Of a DNA stretch of 64,000 nucleotides, positions 60,725 to 64,000 are shown in pieces; within the stretch, counting starts at the first letter, position 1; the number at the start of each line of letters is the position of its first letter. The notes under the pieces are model-generated. The model ran no database searches and was not told where the DNA came from. It saw nothing but the letters and a program-made list of their open reading frames with translations. Where the stretch lies: the NCBI RefSeq assembly GCF_029873475.1, contig NZ_CP123499.1:2232001-2296000 (forward strand), written 5' to 3'. Source of the stretch: Arsenophonus sp. aPb (GTDB lineage Bacteria > Pseudomonadota > Gammaproteobacteria > Enterobacterales > Enterobacteriaceae). The translations under genes were made by a program, and so were the position numbers.

Positions 60725-61579
60725 ATGTATTTAATTTCTACCCGAGAAATGCTAAAAAATGCCCAACGGGGGCAATATGCGATACCCGCGTTTAATGTTC
60801 ACAATTTAGAAACTATCCAAGTGGTTGTAGAAACTGCGGCCCAAATGGCTTCACCGGTCATTCTGGCCGGTACACCGAGTACCTTTACCTATGCCGGCCT
60901 TGAATACATGGTATCTATTTGCACCCAAGCCGCTTCATTAAACAAACTACCCCTTGCGCTTCATCTGGATCATCATGAAGAATTGACCGATATCTGCCAT
61001 AAAGTTAAAGCCGGCGTTCGCTCGGTGATGATCGATGCCTCCCATCTACCCTTTGCAGAAAACATCGATACAGTGGCAAATGTTGTTCAATTTTGCCAAC
61101 GCTACGATGTGAGTGTCGAAGCGGAATTAGGCCGCTTAGTAGGACAAGAAGATGAATTAGTGGTTGATAGTAAAGAGAGTTTTTATACCGACCCAAATGC
61201 CGCTAAAAAATATGTTGCGCAAACTGGCATAGATTCACTGGCCGTTGCTATTGGTTCTGCTCACGGGCTCTACCACGATGAACCTCACCTTGACTTTAAA
61301 CGCCTGGCTGAGATCCAGCGTCAAGTTGATATTCCATTAGTGTTACATGGCGCATCAGGTATATCTGAAGAGATGATACGTCAATCTATTTCATTAGGGA
61401 TCTGTAAAGTCAATGTGGCCACCGACTTAAAAATTGCCTTTGCTGATGCAGTAAAACAATATTTATCTGAACATCCTGATGCTAACGATCCGCGCAAATA
61501 TATCACACCAGGAAAACAAGCAATGCAGCAAGTCGTAGAGAATAAGATTCTGATGTGTAATAGTGCCGGTAAAATCTAG
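60725..61579 (+). CDS. agaY: Tagatose-1,6-bisphosphate aldolase AgaY/KbaY
   Basis: Class II Zn aldolase that splits tagatose 1,6-bisphosphate to DHAP and glyceraldehyde 3-phosphate. The 284 residues show LHLDHHEELTD (Zn His), VEAELGRLVGQEDE, GSAHGLYHDEPHLDF and VLHGASGIS. Length equals E. coli KbaY (286). It is the last gene of the aga operon. No tagatose-6-phosphate kinase is encoded in the operon here. Confidence 0.94.
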   Translation: MYLISTREMLKNAQRGQYAIPAFNVHNLETIQVVVETAAQMASPVILAGTPSTFTYAGLEYMVSICTQAASLNKLPLALHLDHHEELTDICHKVKAGVRSVMIDASHLPFAENIDTVANVVQFCQRYDVSVEAELGRLVGQEDELVVDSKESFYTDPNAAKKYVAQTGIDSLAVAIGSAHGLYHDEPHLDFKRLAEIQRQVDIPLVLHGASGISEEMIRQSISLGICKVNVATDLKIAFADAVKQYLSEHPDANDPRKYITPGKQAMQQVVENKILMCNSAGKI

Positions 61580-61841
61580 CGCGATATTGCCACATCCAGC
61601 CACTAGTATTTAACAAAATCCGATGATTAATTATCTGTTAATAGCTTATTGTAACAATATTAAATAACAAAGCTGGCTTAATCTTCATTAAAACAGATAA
61701 AAAATAGCAATTATAAAAATAAATCATCCAACTACTGACCAAATATTTGCGTTCAAATAAATTGATATTTAACCGAGCTAACTAAATAATTAAAATCAGT
61801 TTTTTGTTTAATAATTAGACAACGATGATCTAAAAAGACCA

Positions 61842-64000
61842 CTAAGCAAAAGTTGCCCATAAAGGATCTGCTGGAATATCTGAGATCAAGAGCCCGCTTT
61901 CTGTCGGCGTCAATGTGACGGTGGCGGGCTGCAAAAAACGATATTGCTGTTGTTCATCATTATCATAAATCAATGCTTCCCGCCGATCTTCTGATAGCCC
62001 TAAATAAACCAGATCATGATTCGCATCTAAACTGCTTCCACCCTGGACTATCCGACCGGCTCTACTATCATACCAAGCTCTTATTGGATCCCCCGCCTGA
62101 TCCTGCAATCCATGCAACATTAAGTAGTCACTTGAGTATGGCATCGCTTTAATAAGCTTATCCAACTCTAACTTAGCATCGTCACCATGCTGGCGTAACC
62201 ACTCCTGTGAAACCCCGAGTAAGACATTTCTCCCCTGGTTATCCAACAAACTAAATGCCCCATCATCTCGCAGACTAAATAACTTATTATTAATAGGAAA
62301 AAGTGATTTAATATTGGTCGCAACTAATTGCGCCTGATTATGGGATAAACCATCATCTGATTGAAAGTAGAGTTCATGTTTTTGTGGATTGTAAAAATAA
62401 TAACTGGGCGCATCACCGGTCGTGTTCGTCGCAAGAATAAATTCTGTCATCGCAGTTAATGACGGAGATTGACTATCTGGCAGATCATTTGCAGCGTTTA
62501 GTGGGTCAGTCGTTTGCGGCTTGACTTTGGGTAGGTTTAAGCTGATCGTTTTGTGGACATGCTTATCTTTCGTTATTATCCAATAATGCTTTTCCTGTCC
62601 ATCAAGATAACCGGATAAATAGAGTGTATCAGCCACCTGACTCGGAACAAGCGCCGTTGGTGAAACAAGTTCATATCGGGTGTCTAGCTCCAAAAAAGGA
62701 ATTTTAGCGCGTTCAGCTAATAACTGCTCACTTTTGTGATCGTCAATGATAAAATCTACCGGCTGTTTAATCTCATCTAGAATTGCCAATAGACGTTGAT
62801 CACTATTAATGGCAACCAATTTCAACGCAGCATCCTCAACGATATAGACACTACGCATATTCTTTCCCTGTTCAATCACAAAAAGTAATTGGCCATTTCC
62901 CTGTATAGTATAGCTACGAATCGTGTCATGACTTTCAGTAGCAAAACTAAATGGCTGATATTGCCGCATAATCTTTCCACTGCTAATTTCTACTTGCCAA
63001 ATAGCGGTATCTCGATAAAACCAGGCTTTATCGCCGTCAACTTTAGCTAAAACCGCTTGACTCAGAAATTCTGCCTCACCTGGTCGATTGGTATAAACCA
63101 TACGACTACGAGCGGTTTCATAATAAGCTCGGCCTACATGTCCAACCGCATTATCCGGTTGATAGTGATCGATGATGACAAATGGCGTCGGATGATCCTG
63201 AATATTAGCTAACATTTTTAGATATTCATCCAGCGAATTATTATTTTCGAAATGCATTGCATCCATATGTATGATACGCATTTGCTGACTTTTTTTATCA
63301 AAAACAAAAATCCCATCTTTATTTATCACCGAAATCTGACTGGCATTTTTCGGTAACGTGACGATAACATTATCAATATAGAGATAGTCACCCTCTTCGC
63401 TAACCTGCATATTAGTGCCCGATTTAAGGTAACGCGCATCCAATACCCAACGCGTATTAGCATGATTTGATAGTAAGGTTATTGGCACCCCTTTCGCTAA
63501 GCTAATCCGATATTCTCCCTCACCACCAACTAACTGATAACTAATATAGCGTTGAAAATCGATCGGCAATGCAGGGATCACCAACTCCCTATCGCGATCA
63601 TCCAAAATGACTTTGATGGGTGTCGAAACATAATCGGGTATAATTTTATAGATCGCCCGCTCGCCGGGAAAAGCATAAAAATCAAAGTCAAACCGACCAT
63701 CTTCTTCTAGTTTTCTTAATAGATCAAAGCCTCTATCATTGCGTGTGGTGACGAATGGTAAAATCATATATTCGTAATTTAAATAGGTGATAGGCGTACC
63801 CGGCAGGATCAGAACATCATTATCTGGCTTAAAGTTGGATTGACTACTTTGATAGCCAAATCCTGCTCGAATATTGATTGCCTGAGTTTTATCTTGATTT
63901 AGGCTTCGATTAGGCCAAAACAAGAAATAATTACTGTGACCTGATCCGCTGGTATAAGTGGGATCATTACGATAGAGATACTGACTATCAAAAGTGAGTT
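61842..64000 (-). CDS. Large toxin with TcdA/TcdB-like delivery region, C-terminal part
   Basis: The open frame continues beyond the right edge without a stop; the visible part is 718 residues. Residues about 50-170 show a TcdB-like translocation block: VLILPGTPITYLNYEYMILP, GFDLLRKLEEDGRFDFDFYAFP, AIYKIIPDYVSTPIKVILDDRDRELVIPALP. The matching stretch in Clostridioides difficile TcdB reads GLDFLRKLEDD and IIPDYESTSIKIYVDGKDKKLIVPAL. After that come about 500 residues of strand-rich, repeated Trp/Tyr/Asp segments that could be a beta-propeller-like receptor or processing part. There are no CROP repeats. A TTG at 63921-63923 is in frame, but coding clearly continues upstream. Likely a large insect- or host-directed toxin. 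Confidence 0.72.
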   Translation of the reverse strand, partial: LTFDSQYLYRNDPTYTSGSGHSNYFLFWPNRSLNQDKTQAINIRAGFGYQSSQSNFKPDNDVLILPGTPITYLNYEYMILPFVTTRNDRGFDLLRKLEEDGRFDFDFYAFPGERAIYKIIPDYVSTPIKVILDDRDRELVIPALPIDFQRYISYQLVGGEGEYRISLAKGVPITLLSNHANTRWVLDARYLKSGTNMQVSEEGDYLYIDNVIVTLPKNASQISVINKDGIFVFDKKSQQMRIIHMDAMHFENNNSLDEYLKMLANIQDHPTPFVIIDHYQPDNAVGHVGRAYYETARSRMVYTNRPGEAEFLSQAVLAKVDGDKAWFYRDTAIWQVEISSGKIMRQYQPFSFATESHDTIRSYTIQGNGQLLFVIEQGKNMRSVYIVEDAALKLVAINSDQRLLAILDEIKQPVDFIIDDHKSEQLLAERAKIPFLELDTRYELVSPTALVPSQVADTLYLSGYLDGQEKHYWIITKDKHVHKTISLNLPKVKPQTTDPLNAANDLPDSQSPSLTAMTEFILATNTTGDAPSYYFYNPQKHELYFQSDDGLSHNQAQLVATNIKSLFPINNKLFSLRDDGAFSLLDNQGRNVLLGVSQEWLRQHGDDAKLELDKLIKAMPYSSDYLMLHGLQDQAGDPIRAWYDSRAGRIVQGGSSLDANHDLVYLGLSEDRREALIYDNDEQQQYRFLQPATVTLTPTESGLLISDIPADPLWATFA

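Noticed and set aside
1..64000. CRISPR arrays, tRNA or rRNA genes, intact insertion sequences
   Set aside because: I looked through the intergenic regions and saw no repeat-spacer pattern, cloverleaf with a TTCGA arm, rRNA-like sequence or transposase.

Overview
This window comes from a member of the Enterobacterales. FdhF, HydN, HycB-I, HypA-F, GalE, ecotin, UspF and YdcH are all close to their enterobacterial forms. Low G+C, long A/T homopolymers, several freshly broken genes, a Proteus-type bactofilin, a host-contact type III secretion system and a large toxin together suggest a host-associated Morganellaceae bacterium such as an Arsenophonus or Providencia relative. The genus is an inference, not something read directly.

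Region 1 (1-17.8 kb) is a complete formate hydrogenlyase locus. Leftward it carries fdhF (partial at the window edge, with an in-frame selenocysteine UGA and a SECIS hairpin), hydN-hypF, and hycABCDEFGHI. Rightward it carries hypABCDE-fhlA. Sigma-54 -24/-12 elements stand before fdhF, hycA and hypA, with a weaker one before hydN. TGTC...GACA palindromes that fit FhlA activator sites accompany several of them. HycA, the FhlA antagonist, is cut to about two thirds of its usual length.

Region 2 (17.8-27.9 kb) is mixed and AT-rich. It holds two small Cys-containing proteins of unknown function, a lone adenylate-forming enzyme, galE, a cation diffusion facilitator, uspF, ecotin, ydcH, two GNAT acetyltransferases, a membrane-anchored bactofilin and an orphan napF.

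Region 3 (27.8-51.8 kb) is a Ysc/Psc-family type III secretion island with the ExsACDE regulatory switch. The left arm reads leftward: yscX-yscY-sctV-lcrR, lcrV-lcrH-popB-popD, exsC-exsE-exsB. The right arm reads rightward: sctN-O-P-Q-R-S-T-U, then exsA, then exsD-sctC-D-yscE-sctF-yscG-(yscH)-sctI-J-K-L. The gatekeeper set (yopN, tyeA, sycN, yscB) and lcrG are absent from their usual places. popB has an in-frame TAA, sctU is frameshifted at an A7 run, and the sctC signal peptide is encoded by a T11 run. Either the system is starting to decay or it uses slippage and reinitiation.

Region 4 (51.8-61.6 kb) holds a YdiY-like outer-membrane protein, a short-chain dehydrogenase broken by an in-frame TGA, about 1 kb without genes, and the amino-sugar operon agaR / agaZ-S-V-W-E-F-Y, which has a mannose-family PTS and a tagatose-bisphosphate aldolase but no agaA deacetylase.

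Region 5 (61.8-64 kb) is the C-terminal 718 residues of a large protein resembling the delivery region of clostridial TcdA/TcdB toxins. It runs off the window.
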